This document shows positions 1 to 6,215 of a DNA stretch of 7,298 nucleotides, one piece after another. This DNA is from Pseudomonadota bacterium (GTDB lineage: Bacteria > Pseudomonadota > Gammaproteobacteria > SZUA-229): the NCBI GenBank assembly GCA_030673345.1, contig DAOVJH010000065.1, positions 1 through 7,298 on the forward strand, written 5' to 3'. The notes beneath the pieces are model-generated. The model had not been told where the DNA came from, searched no databases, and was given only the letters and a program-made list of their open reading frames with translations. Every line of letters starts with the position of its first letter. The stretch's first letter is position 1. Both the position numbers and the translations under genes were made by a program.

Positions 1-543
1 AAGGGTATTCTGGCGATGCATGAACGCCTGAAAAGTGTCGATCCGGTATCGGCTGAACGTATCCATCCTAATGATCCGCAGAGGATTAAAAGAGCGCTAG
101 AACTATATGATTTTACAGGGAAAACGCTAACCGAATTTTGGGCTGAGCAGAATGCAAAACAGGCGCAGTCTGGCTTTCCTTACCGACGGTTAAAAATTGC
201 TCTAATGCCTGATGATCGTGTTGAATTGCGTAAACGAATAACACAGCGTTTCGATATCATGCTGAAGCAGGGTTTTATCGACGAAGTTGAAACACTGTTC
301 AGAAGAGGCGATCTTCATGCTGAAATGCCATCGATCCGTGCAGTCGGTTATCGGCAGGTATGGGCCTATCTGGCAGGTGATTATGGCTATGAAGATATGC
401 GGGAGAAAGCCATCATCGCTACCGCGCAATTAGCGAAACGCCAGATGACCTGGCTGCGAAAAGAGTCAGATTGCAATTTTATCGACCCAATTAGATTAAA
501 TACACCGAAAGTCCTGAAAAACCTCAAAATTTTACTATCATAG
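1..543 (+). CDS. miaA: tRNA dimethylallyltransferase MiaA, 3' part (5' end outside window)
   Basis: MiaA transfers a dimethylallyl group from DMAPP to N6 of A37 in tRNAs that read codons starting with U, the first step towards ms2i6A. The frame is open from base 1 (first residues KGILAMHERL), so about 180 C-terminal residues are visible. The N-terminal P-loop and the start, roughly 130 residues judging by the family length of about 310, lie upstream of the window. Recognisable family blocks are RIHPNDPQR followed by an RALE helix, the GKTLTE segment, the PSIRAVGYRQVWAYL block and the QLAKRQMTWLR block near the C-terminus. The stop is a TAG at 541-543. Miss-starting at the internal Met at base 16 would ignore upstream in-frame coding sequence. 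hfq follows after 99 bases, the conserved neighbour order in gammaproteobacteria. The identification is firm. Confidence 0.96.
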   Translation, partial: KGILAMHERLKSVDPVSAERIHPNDPQRIKRALELYDFTGKTLTEFWAEQNAKQAQSGFPYRRLKIALMPDDRVELRKRITQRFDIMLKQGFIDEVETLFRRGDLHAEMPSIRAVGYRQVWAYLAGDYGYEDMREKAIIATAQLAKRQMTWLRKESDCNFIDPIRLNTPKVLKNLKILLS

Positions 544-547
544 GGGG

Positions 548-577
548 GTGACAACACTGTAATCAGTGGGCTATATT
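548..577 (+). promoter_or_regulatory. Candidate sigma70 promoter for hfq (distal)
   Basis: GTGACA at 548-553 matches the -35 consensus at five of six positions. TATATT at 572-577 matches the -10 consensus at five of six, with an 18-base spacer. Transcription would start near 584, giving a leader of about 59 bases before hfq. It lies directly behind the miaA stop. The spacer contains the inverted repeat CACTG-TAAT-CAGTG (555-568), which could be an operator or chance. This is a motif reading only. Confidence 0.45.
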
Positions 578-587
578 ACTCGAACTG

Positions 588-618
588 TTTGCAGATATGT
601 ATGTCTATACCCTATGAT
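588..618 (+). promoter_or_regulatory. Candidate sigma70 promoter for hfq (proximal)
   Basis: TATGAT at 613-618 is a five-of-six -10 match. The -35 is weak: TTTGCA at 588-593 matches four of six positions with a 19-base spacer. The predicted start near 625 would leave a leader of about 18 bases that still includes the hfq ribosome binding site. It may act in tandem with the distal candidate. Multiple promoters for hfq are known in E. coli, but there they lie mostly inside miaA. Confidence 0.3.
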
Positions 619-642
619 AAAAACAATAACGGGGATTCAACT

Positions 643-900
643 ATGTCAAAAGGGCACCACTTACAAGACCCTTATTTAAATGCGTTGAGAAAAGAGCGGG
701 TACCAGTCTCGATTTTTTTGGTGAACGGCATCAAGTTACAGGGACAAATAGAATCATTTGACCAGTTTGCGGTACTGCTAAAAAATACAGTAACGCAGAT
801 GGTATACAAACATGCAATTTCTACTGTTGTACCATCACGCCAGATAAAGTGGAGTGATGATGATGGAGACAGTCATGGTAACGGTGTGAGTGATAATTGA
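643..900 (+). CDS. hfq: RNA chaperone Hfq
   Basis: Hfq is a hexameric Sm-like protein that pairs small regulatory RNAs with mRNAs and affects RNA decay. The 85-residue product starts [20 protein letters not shown]. Visible landmarks are Q8 and D9 of the proximal U-binding face, the rim patch R16-K17-E18-R19, the Sm1 segment with [16 protein letters not shown], and the Sm2 signature [11 protein letters not shown] at 55-65. The C-terminal tail after residue 70 is short (about 15 residues), with acidic residues DDD at 72-74 and D76. E. coli Hfq has 102 residues. An in-frame ATG exists at 589 (and at 601), but the start at 643 fits the family N-terminus and has a GGGGAT ribosome binding site at 631-636, six bases upstream. 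A terminator follows 22 bases after the stop, so hfq can be expressed largely apart from hflX. Confidence 0.97.
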   Translation: MSKGHHLQDPYLNALRKERVPVSIFLVNGIKLQGQIESFDQFAVLLKNTVTQMVYKHAISTVVPSRQIKWSDDDGDSHGNGVSDN

Positions 901-922
901 GTATAATTGCACCGACGATATG

Positions 923-952
923 AAATGGTCGCCATAGGCGGCCATTTTTTTT
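923..952 (+). terminator. Intrinsic terminator after hfq
   Basis: An 11-bp stem pairs 923-933 with 937-947 around a 3-base ATA loop. It is GC-rich at the tip and has one G-T wobble. A run of eight T residues (945-952) follows the GC core. It begins 22 bases after the hfq stop, the usual position for a rho-independent terminator. hflX transcription must come from readthrough or from a promoter in the 953-1169 spacer. Confidence 0.85.
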
Positions 953-959
953 GCCTACA

Positions 960-1006
960 GGATGGCAAAGATTGTTCCTGACAATCTTTTTGCATTTCCA
1001 CCATCC
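960..1006 (+). other. Nested inverted repeat in hfq-hflX spacer
   Basis: A perfect 9-bp stem pairs AAAGATTGT (967-975) with ACAATCTTT (981-989) around a 5-base loop. It is enclosed by a second pairing of GGATGG (960-965) with CCATCC (1001-1006). A short T run (987-991) overlaps the stem, so a weak second terminator is possible. It could also be part of a structured leader or a palindromic repeat remnant. No function can be assigned from sequence. Confidence 0.4.
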
Positions 1007-1030
1007 GTGGCGGTCATAGTAATGAGCGAG

Positions 1031-1056
1031 AGCAGGGCGCGGAAGCGTTGCCTGCT
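1031..1056 (+). other. Hairpin with GGAA (GNRA-type) loop in hfq-hflX spacer
   Basis: AGCAGG (1031-1036) pairs with CCTGCT (1051-1056). Inside, GCGC (1037-1040) pairs with GCGT (1045-1048, one wobble), leaving a two-base bulge at 1049-1050 and a GGAA tetraloop of the GNRA class at 1041-1044. There is no T run, so it is not a terminator. It may be part of an hflX leader or a small RNA, or it may be chance. The rest of the spacer to 1169 holds no open frame that I recognise. Confidence 0.35.
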
Positions 1057-1169
1057 GTATGTGCGCATAAGCGTTCATCATGAGAATAAATCTGTACCCG
1101 AAGATGAAAAAATCGTTAGCGATAATTTGCATTAATAAGAGCCTGTAACACATTGAAATATAAAAATAA

Positions 1170-2456
1170 ATGCTAGACGTCGAACGCGTCGAAGGCGGCA
1201 ACAGGGCAATCCTTGTCCACATGGATATACGCGATGAGGCGCATCGTGAAAACCTGTCTGAATTTAAGGAACTGGTCTTGTCTTCCGGTGCTGAGATCAT
1301 GGCCATCGCCACGACCAGCCGGCAGGGAGCTGACCCTAAATTTTTTATCGGCAGCGGTAAAGCAAAAGAGATTGCAGAGCTGGTGAAGCTGCATGAGGCT
1401 GACATCGTATTGTTCAACCATCAACTAGCCGCCTCTCAAGAGCGCAACCTGGAAAGAGTAATCGAATGCCGTGTATTAGACCGTACCGGATTAATCCTTG
1501 ATATCTTCGCACAGCGTGCCCGCTCCTTTGAAGGTAAGCTGCAGGTCGAACTGGCGCAGCTAAGACATCTCTCGACCCGGCTGGTTCGCGGCTGGACTCA
1601 CCTGGAGCGTCAAAAAGGCGGTATCGGCCTACGTGGCCCTGGTGAAACCCAGCTGGAAACTGACCGTCGGCTACTGGGTCTTCGCATCAAGCAGATAAAT
1701 AAACGCCTCGAAAAGGTCAAAAAACAGCGTGAACAGGGCAGGCAATCCCGTCAGAAAGCAGAAATTGCGACGGTCTCACTGGTTGGTTACACCAATGCCG
1801 GTAAATCAAGCCTGTTCAATGTGCTCAGTGAAGATAAGGTCTATGTTCAGGATCAGCTATTTGCAACGCTAGACCCTACCTTGCGACGCGTAGACCTGAC
1901 ACGCGACGTTTCTGTCATCCTTGCTGACACCGTCGGTTTCATCCGACACCTGCCGCATGATCTGGTCAATGCATTTCGCTCTACATTGCAGGAAACGGCC
2001 GAGGCGCAGCTGCTGCTGCATGTCATCGATTCAGCGGATGAAAACCGTGATGCCAATATCGAAGAAGTGGAAAAAGTGTTGTCACAGATCGATGCTGATG
2101 AAATCCCCTGTATACAGGTAATGAACAAAGTTGACCTGACAGGCGTAAAACCGAGAGTAGATTATGCAGACGATGGCAGCGTGAAGCGCATCTGGCTGTC
2201 CGTAGAATCAGGTAACGGTCTGGATTATCTGAAACAGACACTGATTGATCTGTTCAGAGAAAAGATGGTTGAAGGGAAATTATCACTGTTACCCGGCGAA
2301 GCACGGCTTCGAGCGAAGCTGTTTGATATCGGAGCAATCCGTGATGAAACCATCGATGAAGAAGGCCGGTTTTTATTGAAGATCAGCATATCACGCCGTG
2401 ACCTGAATCAGTTTGAGTCACGTGAGCAGGTTCCGCTGGAATCGATGTTGTCTTAA
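1170..2456 (+). CDS. hflX: Ribosome-associated GTPase HflX
   Basis: HflX is a translational GTPase of the TRAFAC/OBG-HflX group. It binds 50S subunits and splits stalled 70S ribosomes, notably after heat stress. The 428-residue length matches E. coli HflX (about 426). The N-terminal HflX domain includes KFFIGSGKA (57-65), the ERNLERVIECRVLDRTGLILDIFAQRA region (about 91-117) and the glycine-rich GLRGPGETQLETDRR loop (153-167). The G domain shows G1 GYTNAGKS (206-213), G2 FATLDPT (231-237), G3 DTVG (253-256) and G4 NKVD (319-322), with a G5-like LSVESG at 343-348. The start at 1170 aligns with the family N-terminus and is the first available one, because an in-frame TAA sits directly before it (1167-1169). 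No Shine-Dalgarno sequence is visible upstream. The historical name refers to lambda lysogeny; HflX is not part of the HflKC complex. Confidence 0.97.
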   Translation: MLDVERVEGGNRAILVHMDIRDEAHRENLSEFKELVLSSGAEIMAIATTSRQGADPKFFIGSGKAKEIAELVKLHEADIVLFNHQLAASQERNLERVIECRVLDRTGLILDIFAQRARSFEGKLQVELAQLRHLSTRLVRGWTHLERQKGGIGLRGPGETQLETDRRLLGLRIKQINKRLEKVKKQREQGRQSRQKAEIATVSLVGYTNAGKSSLFNVLSEDKVYVQDQLFATLDPTLRRVDLTRDVSVILADTVGFIRHLPHDLVNAFRSTLQETAEAQLLLHVIDSADENRDANIEEVEKVLSQIDADEIPCIQVMNKVDLTGVKPRVDYADDGSVKRIWLSVESGNGLDYLKQTLIDLFREKMVEGKLSLLPGEARLRAKLFDIGAIRDETIDEEGRFLLKISISRRDLNQFESREQVPLESMLS

Positions 2457-2465
2457 AAATACCCG

Positions 2466-2552
2466 CCACAGAGACATAGAGAGTGCTATCAAATATTCGT
2501 TGTGCTACAGGCGCAAGGAATAAAAAAACTCTGCGCCTCTCATCCTTAGTGG
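2466..2552. repeat. Degenerate interspersed inverted repeat in hflX-hflK spacer
   Basis: The left arm (2466-2483) reads CCACAGAGACATAGAGAG. The right arm (2537-2552), read on the minus strand, is CCACTAAGGATGAGAG. The two arms share CCAC, AG, AT and AGAG in order and so form an imperfect terminal inverted repeat around about 50 bases. Inside, AGGCGCA (2509-2515) pairs with TGCGCCT (2532-2538). The wording, CACAGAGACA with GCGCAGAG on the opposite strand, resembles the cacagagacacagag-type short repeats I know from many bacterial spacers. The assignment is from memory and pattern, with no second copy in this window. Confidence 0.4.
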
Positions 2553-2602
2553 TAAAAAGCTTTTTTTGACAAAATATTCAGGTAGAATGGCGCGTTTGCG
2601 GG

Positions 2603-2611
2603 TGTTATAAA
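2603..2611 (+). promoter_or_regulatory. Candidate extended -10 promoter for the hflK-hflC operon
   Basis: TGTTATAAA contains TATAAA (2606-2611) preceded by TG at the extended -10 position. The only -35-like element at a 17-base spacing is TAGAAT (2583-2588), which is poor. The predicted start near 2618 would leave a leader of roughly 77 bases before the preferred hflK start. The strong-looking TTGACA at 2566-2571 is wrongly spaced for this -10. Confidence 0.35.
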
Positions 2612-2682
2612 TACATCCTAATCAATCAAGCTAATTTTGGAAACTTAATATGCGAAAGCAAGACGATTTAAAACCCAACACT

Positions 2683-2688
2683 GGGAAG
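2683..2688 (+). promoter_or_regulatory. Ribosome binding site that decides the hflK start
   Basis: GGGAAG lies six bases before the ATG at 2695, which opens the family-typical MAWNEPG N-terminus. The alternative upstream ATG at 2650 has only a weak GGAAA (2639-2643) and would add 15 residues unlike HflK. Confidence 0.6.
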
Positions 2689-2694
2689 CACGAC

Positions 2695-3864
2695 ATGGCC
2701 TGGAACGAACCAGGCGGTAATGGCGACAAAGATCCATGGGGAAGTAACCGTGGGAATCGGGGCAACCAGGGGCCGCCTGATCTCGATGAAGTCTTTAAAA
2801 ATCTACAGAAAAAATTCGGTAGTTTATTTGGCGGTAAAGGTGGGCGATCTGGTGGTGGCGCTGGCGTTGCTGGCGGCGGCTTCGGTATCGGGCTAGTAAT
2901 CATAATATTGCTTCTTTTCTGGGTAGCGACTGGTTTTTACAAGGTAGAAGAAGCTGAGCGTGGCGTGGTGCTGCGATTTGGTGAGCATGTAGAAACGACG
3001 CAGCGTGGCTTGCACTGGCATCTTCCTGTTCCGATAGAACATGTCGAAAAAGTTGACGTGACCAAGGTTTATACGATTCCATTAAATTCGACCATGTTAA
3101 CGCAGGATGAAAATATCGTTGATATCCTGGGTACTGTTCAATACCAGATCGATAATGCAGAAAAATACCTGTTTAACGTCAGGCATCCTGAGATCTCACT
3201 ATCACAGATTACAGAAAGTGCCCTGCGTGAAAGTATCGGCCGCAGCAAGATGGATTATGTCATTACCGAAGGCCGTGGTGAGATCGCGATACAGGTAAAA
3301 GGTATCATTCAAAAAATCGTGAATAATTATCAGACTGGTCTGATTATTTTTAAAGTGAATATCCAGAGTGCTAAACCGCCTGAAGCAGTCAAAGATGCGT
3401 TTGATGATGTAACGCAGGCGCGTGAAGATGAAGAACGCTTCAAAAATGAAGCTGAAGCTTATCGCAATGAGGTGCTCCCTAAAGCACGCGGTGCTTCAGC
3501 ACGTATGCGTGAAGAGGCCGATGCTTATAAAAATGAGGTCATCGCCAGTGCAGAAGGTGAAGCTGAACGTTTTGAGCAGTTATTGAAGGAATACAAAAAA
3601 GCACCGAAGATCACCCGCGAACGTCTGTACCTGGACATGATGGAATCTGTGTTGAGTAACAGCTCAAAAGTGATGGTCGATGTAGAAGGTGGCAATAACC
3701 TTCTTTATCTGCCACTGGATAAACTGATGGACCGCAGGGGTCCGAGTGTAACGAGTGACCAGCAACAGGCAGCGGATATATTAAAAGATATCCAGCAGCG
3801 TGGTGCTAACAAAAATAATCAACGAGCAAGAATAGAAAGTCTGCGTTCAAGAGGAGCACGATAA
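2695..3864 (+). CDS. hflK: FtsH protease modulator HflK
   Basis: HflK is a single-pass inner-membrane SPFH (prohibitin-type) protein. With HflC it forms the large periplasm-facing cage around FtsH and modulates degradation of substrates such as lambda CII and SecY. From the chosen start the product has 389 residues. The N-terminus MAWNEPGGNGDKDPWG and the following QGPPDLDEVF match the family's cytoplasmic region, then comes a glycine-rich stretch (42-66). A membrane helix spans about 66-81, the SPFH domain begins at FYKVEEAERGVVLRFGEH (81-98) and runs to about 230, and a charged helical region rich in E, A and R (about 240-305) contains the related repeats EAYRNEV and DAYKNEV. The C-terminal tail is polar and rich in Q, N and R. 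The open frame extends to an ATG at 2650, but the start at 2695 has the better ribosome site. The stop codon overlaps the hflC ATG by one base. Confidence 0.95.
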   Translation: MAWNEPGGNGDKDPWGSNRGNRGNQGPPDLDEVFKNLQKKFGSLFGGKGGRSGGGAGVAGGGFGIGLVIIILLLFWVATGFYKVEEAERGVVLRFGEHVETTQRGLHWHLPVPIEHVEKVDVTKVYTIPLNSTMLTQDENIVDILGTVQYQIDNAEKYLFNVRHPEISLSQITESALRESIGRSKMDYVITEGRGEIAIQVKGIIQKIVNNYQTGLIIFKVNIQSAKPPEAVKDAFDDVTQAREDEERFKNEAEAYRNEVLPKARGASARMREEADAYKNEVIASAEGEAERFEQLLKEYKKAPKITRERLYLDMMESVLSNSSKVMVDVEGGNNLLYLPLDKLMDRRGPSVTSDQQQAADILKDIQQRGANKNNQRARIESLRSRGAR

Positions 3865-4736
3865 TGTTAGCTAACAGTTTAAAGATTATTATTCCTGCTG
3901 CCGTATTGTTGACATGGGCAGCCGTATTTACGGTTGATGAGCGTCAGGAAGCTATCTTGTTCCAGTTCGGTGAGATCATCGAATCTGATTATGAACCGGG
4001 TCTGCATGTCAAGATTCCGTTTATCAACAATGTCAGAAAATTTGATAACCGGATTTTGACCATCGATCAGAAACCTGAGCGTTTTCTTACCCAGGAGAAA
4101 AAAGACCTGATCGTTGATTCCTACGTTAAGTGGCGCATTATCGATGTTGTCCAATATTATAAGACTACGCAGGGCGATGAACTTACTGCCGGGCGTTTAT
4201 TATATGAAAATATCAATAATGGTCTGCGTGATGAATTTGGTAAACGTAGCATTCAGGAGATTGTTTCTGGCGACCGTGCACAGATCATGAGTCTGATGAC
4301 TCAGCAGGCCTCTGAACGTGCCAGCTCTCTAGGTATCGAAGTAGTCGATGTTCGAGTGAAGAAAGTCGATTACCCTGAGCGTGTTAGTAATTCTGTTTAT
4401 CAACGCATGCGTGCAGAACGTGAACGTGAAGCACGAGACTTTCGTTCTAAAGGTCATGAGGCATCTGAACGAATTCAGGCGGATGCTGATCGCCAGCGCA
4501 GCGTTTTGTTAGCCGAAGCTTATCGCGATTCTGAGATCGCACGTGGTGAAGGTGATGCGCGGGCAACAGAGATTTATGCTCAAGCCTTTAATAAGGACCA
4601 GGAATTTTATAAGTTCACGCGAAGCCTGACCGCATACAAGAAAACATTTTCAAATGCGGGTGATGTGATCTTACTTGAACCGGATTCAGAATATTTCCGT
4701 TACTTCAAAGATCCAACAGGCAAGATGAAAAAGTAG
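3864..4736 (+). CDS. hflC: FtsH protease modulator HflC
   Basis: HflC is the SPFH-domain partner of HflK in the membrane cage that encloses FtsH hexamers. The 290-residue protein has an N-terminal signal-anchor helix (about 6-22), then the SPFH start TVDERQEAILFQFGE (23-37), EPGLHVKIPF (44-53), and the RSIQEIVSGDR block (128-138). A long charged helix with MRAEREREARDFRSKG (182-197) and ARGEGDARATEIYAQAF (226-242) follows. It ends in a conserved-looking segment with DSEYFRYFK (274-282). Its length fits pseudomonad-type HflC and is shorter than E. coli's 334. The ATG overlaps the hflK TAA (TAATG), and GAGGAG at 3851-3856 provides a strong ribosome site seven bases upstream. Translational coupling with hflK, giving similar amounts of both subunits, is an inference from this overlap. 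Confidence 0.96.
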   Translation: MLANSLKIIIPAAVLLTWAAVFTVDERQEAILFQFGEIIESDYEPGLHVKIPFINNVRKFDNRILTIDQKPERFLTQEKKDLIVDSYVKWRIIDVVQYYKTTQGDELTAGRLLYENINNGLRDEFGKRSIQEIVSGDRAQIMSLMTQQASERASSLGIEVVDVRVKKVDYPERVSNSVYQRMRAEREREARDFRSKGHEASERIQADADRQRSVLLAEAYRDSEIARGEGDARATEIYAQAFNKDQEFYKFTRSLTAYKKTFSNAGDVILLEPDSEYFRYFKDPTGKMKK

Positions 4737-4739
4737 ACG

Positions 4740-4925
4740 ATGTGGGACAGTATAATTCCTGCATTTGCACTGGTGTTGGTGATAGAAGGCATGTTGCCTT
4801 TTCTCAGCCCGAGAAGCTGGCGTGATGCGATGTTACAGGCTGCGAAGTTACCGGATAACGTGCTGAGAGGTCTTGGTTTAGTCAGCATGATCGCAGGCGT
4901 GATCGTTCTTTATCTGGTTCGATAA
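4740..4925 (+). CDS. DUF2065 small inner-membrane protein (YjeT-like)
   Basis: This is a 61-residue protein with two hydrophobic segments (about 5-20 and 44-60) joined by a short basic loop. It matches the DUF2065 family in the EGMLPFLSPRSWR block (16-28) and the LPDNVLRGLG block (37-46). It resembles E. coli YjeT, which sits at the same place downstream of hflC. The family has no established function. The start lies only 3 bases after the hflC stop, so it is probably cotranslated. Conserved position suggests a link with the HflKC/FtsH membrane complex or simply a conserved operon, and the sequence cannot decide. The AAAAAG stretch just upstream (within 4728-4733) may serve as a weak ribosome site. 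Confidence 0.9.
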   Translation: MWDSIIPAFALVLVIEGMLPFLSPRSWRDAMLQAAKLPDNVLRGLGLVSMIAGVIVLYLVR

Positions 4926-4933
4926 TAAAAATT

Positions 4934-6100
4934 ATGACAACAAAACAACACTGGATATTGCCCGAAGGCATCGAAGAAGTTTTACCGGAACAAGCGGCAA
5001 GATTTGAATCGATGCGCCGCATGCTGCTCGATCTATACGCCACCTGGGGTTATGAGCTGGTGAAGCCGCCGACCATCGATTTTATCGAGTCATTGCTTAC
5101 CGGTACAGGACATGACCTCGATCTGCAAACGTTTAAGCTGGTCGATCAGGTGTCGGGCCGAACACTCGGGTTGCGCGCGGATATGACGCCACAGGTAGCC
5201 CGTATCGATGCGCATCAGTTACAGCGGGATGTGCCGACACGTTTATGTTACATCGGGACCGTGTTACGTACGCGTCCGGAGTCTATCGGTGATAGCCGCA
5301 GCCCGTTACAGGTTGGTGCCGAACTATATGGCCACGCCGGCATTGAATCAGAAGTCGAGATCATCGGCTTAATGTTACAAACATTCACGGCTATGGAAAT
5401 CGAAGATATCTACCTGGATCTGGGTAATGTTGATATCTATCGTGGACTGGCTAAACAGGCAGGTCTATCGGAAGAAGTTGAAAGCCAGCTGTTTGATATG
5501 TTGCAGCGAAAAGCCGTCACTGAAATAAATACCCTGCTAGATTCTCTGGATATAGAGAGTGGCATAAAGACAATGCTTTCCGGGCTGTCATCACTGAATG
5601 GTGACAGGTCAGTTTTTGTTAAAGCCAGAGAGTTATTGGCGGATGCGGATGCTTCTGTGAAGCAGGCGATCGATTACCTGGAAAAAACAGCTGAGTTGAT
5701 GCGGCAACGCCTGGACGGTATAAATACGGGTGATATCAAGGTGCATTTTGATTTTTCAGAATTGCATGGTTATCACTATAAAACCGGTGTCGTATTTGCA
5801 GCCTTTGTGCCGAAGCTGGGGCAGGCTATTGCGCGAGGCGGCCGTTATGATGATATCGGCAAGATCTTTGGACGTGCACGTGCTGCAACAGGCTTCAGTA
5901 CAGATCTAAAAGTGTTAAACCAGTTATCGGGTAAACAGTTCGCATCAGTCGAAAAAATATTTGCACCAATAGGCACTGATCAAAGTAAGGTTGCCGCGCT
6001 ACGTGCAGAGGGTAAGGTCGTCATAGAGCAGTTGCCGGGTCAGGCCACGAATGCGACAGAGAGCGATGCAAAGGCGATGGGCTGCACTAAAAGTCTTTGA
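4934..6100 (+). CDS. hisZ: ATP phosphoribosyltransferase regulatory subunit HisZ
   Basis: HisZ is a catalytically inactive paralogue of histidyl-tRNA synthetase. It assembles with short-form HisG to make active, histidine-regulated ATP phosphoribosyltransferase, the first enzyme of histidine synthesis. The 388 residues open with HWILPEGIEEVLPEQAARFE. Class II synthetase-like blocks follow: GLRADMTPQVARIDAH (79-94), RLCYIGTVLRTRP (103-115), SRSPLQVGAELYG (121-133), ELHGYHYKTGVVFAAF (276-291), RGGRYDDI (301-308) and ATGFSTDL (318-325). It lacks the C-terminal anticodon-binding domain, as expected for HisZ. The end is odd: after EQLPGQ and DAKAMGCTKSL the frame stops at a TGA, about a dozen residues short of the usual terminal strand, and coding-like sequence continues (see findings). 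No clear ribosome site is visible before the ATG; the gene starts 8 bases after the DUF2065 stop and may rely on coupling. Confidence 0.94.
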   Translation: MTTKQHWILPEGIEEVLPEQAARFESMRRMLLDLYATWGYELVKPPTIDFIESLLTGTGHDLDLQTFKLVDQVSGRTLGLRADMTPQVARIDAHQLQRDVPTRLCYIGTVLRTRPESIGDSRSPLQVGAELYGHAGIESEVEIIGLMLQTFTAMEIEDIYLDLGNVDIYRGLAKQAGLSEEVESQLFDMLQRKAVTEINTLLDSLDIESGIKTMLSGLSSLNGDRSVFVKARELLADADASVKQAIDYLEKTAELMRQRLDGINTGDIKVHFDFSELHGYHYKTGVVFAAFVPKLGQAIARGGRYDDIGKIFGRARAATGFSTDLKVLNQLSGKQFASVEKIFAPIGTDQSKVAALRAEGKVVIEQLPGQATNATESDAKAMGCTKSL

Positions 6101-6142
6101 TCACTTGATGACCAGTGTATCCGCCGATGGCTGATGCCGATT

Positions 6143-6215
6143 TTGTCATTTCTACCAACGGGAGAAATCTTGAGTTTCGATGTAAAAGATCCTTCACGTT
6201 CGTTCAGGATGACAA
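6143..6215. repeat. Small palindromic interspersed repeat upstream of purA
   Basis: The 73-base element is bounded by inverted ends TTGTCAT (6143-6149) and ATGACAA (6209-6215). It contains two subhairpins: ATTTCT (6148-6153) with AGAAAT (6163-6168), and ATCCT (6189-6193) with AGGAT (6206-6210). On the minus strand it begins TGTCATCCTGAACGAACG and continues through GAAGGATCTTTT towards GAAATGACAA. This closely resembles the TGTCATCCTGAGCGAAG...GGATCT...GAAATGACA repeats that I recall from intergenic regions of many bacteria. No second copy lies in this window, so the repeat status rests on resemblance and on the paired ends. Confidence 0.55.

Noticed and set aside
821..1417. Long minus-strand open frame across the hfq-hflX spacer and hflX 5' end
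   Set aside because: It overlaps two certain plus-strand genes. Its translation is low-complexity with no family resemblance, and it would run through the terminator and hairpins.
2554..2567. AAAAAGCTTTTTTT as a terminator after hflX
   Set aside because: It is a pure AT palindrome around GC with no room for a loop and no GC-rich stem.
2566..2588. TTGACA (2566-2571) followed by TAGAAT (2583-2588) as a strong hflK promoter
   Set aside because: The hexamers look excellent, but the spacer is only 11 bases, far from the 16-18 needed by sigma70. I kept the extended -10 at 2603-2611 as a weaker alternative.
2589..2599. GG...GC pattern (TGGCGCGTTTGC) as a sigma54 promoter
   Set aside because: The distance between the GG and GC pairs is 7 bases instead of 10.
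2631..2903. Minus-strand proline-rich open frame opposite hflK
   Set aside because: The proline richness simply mirrors the glycine-rich region of HflK on the other strand.
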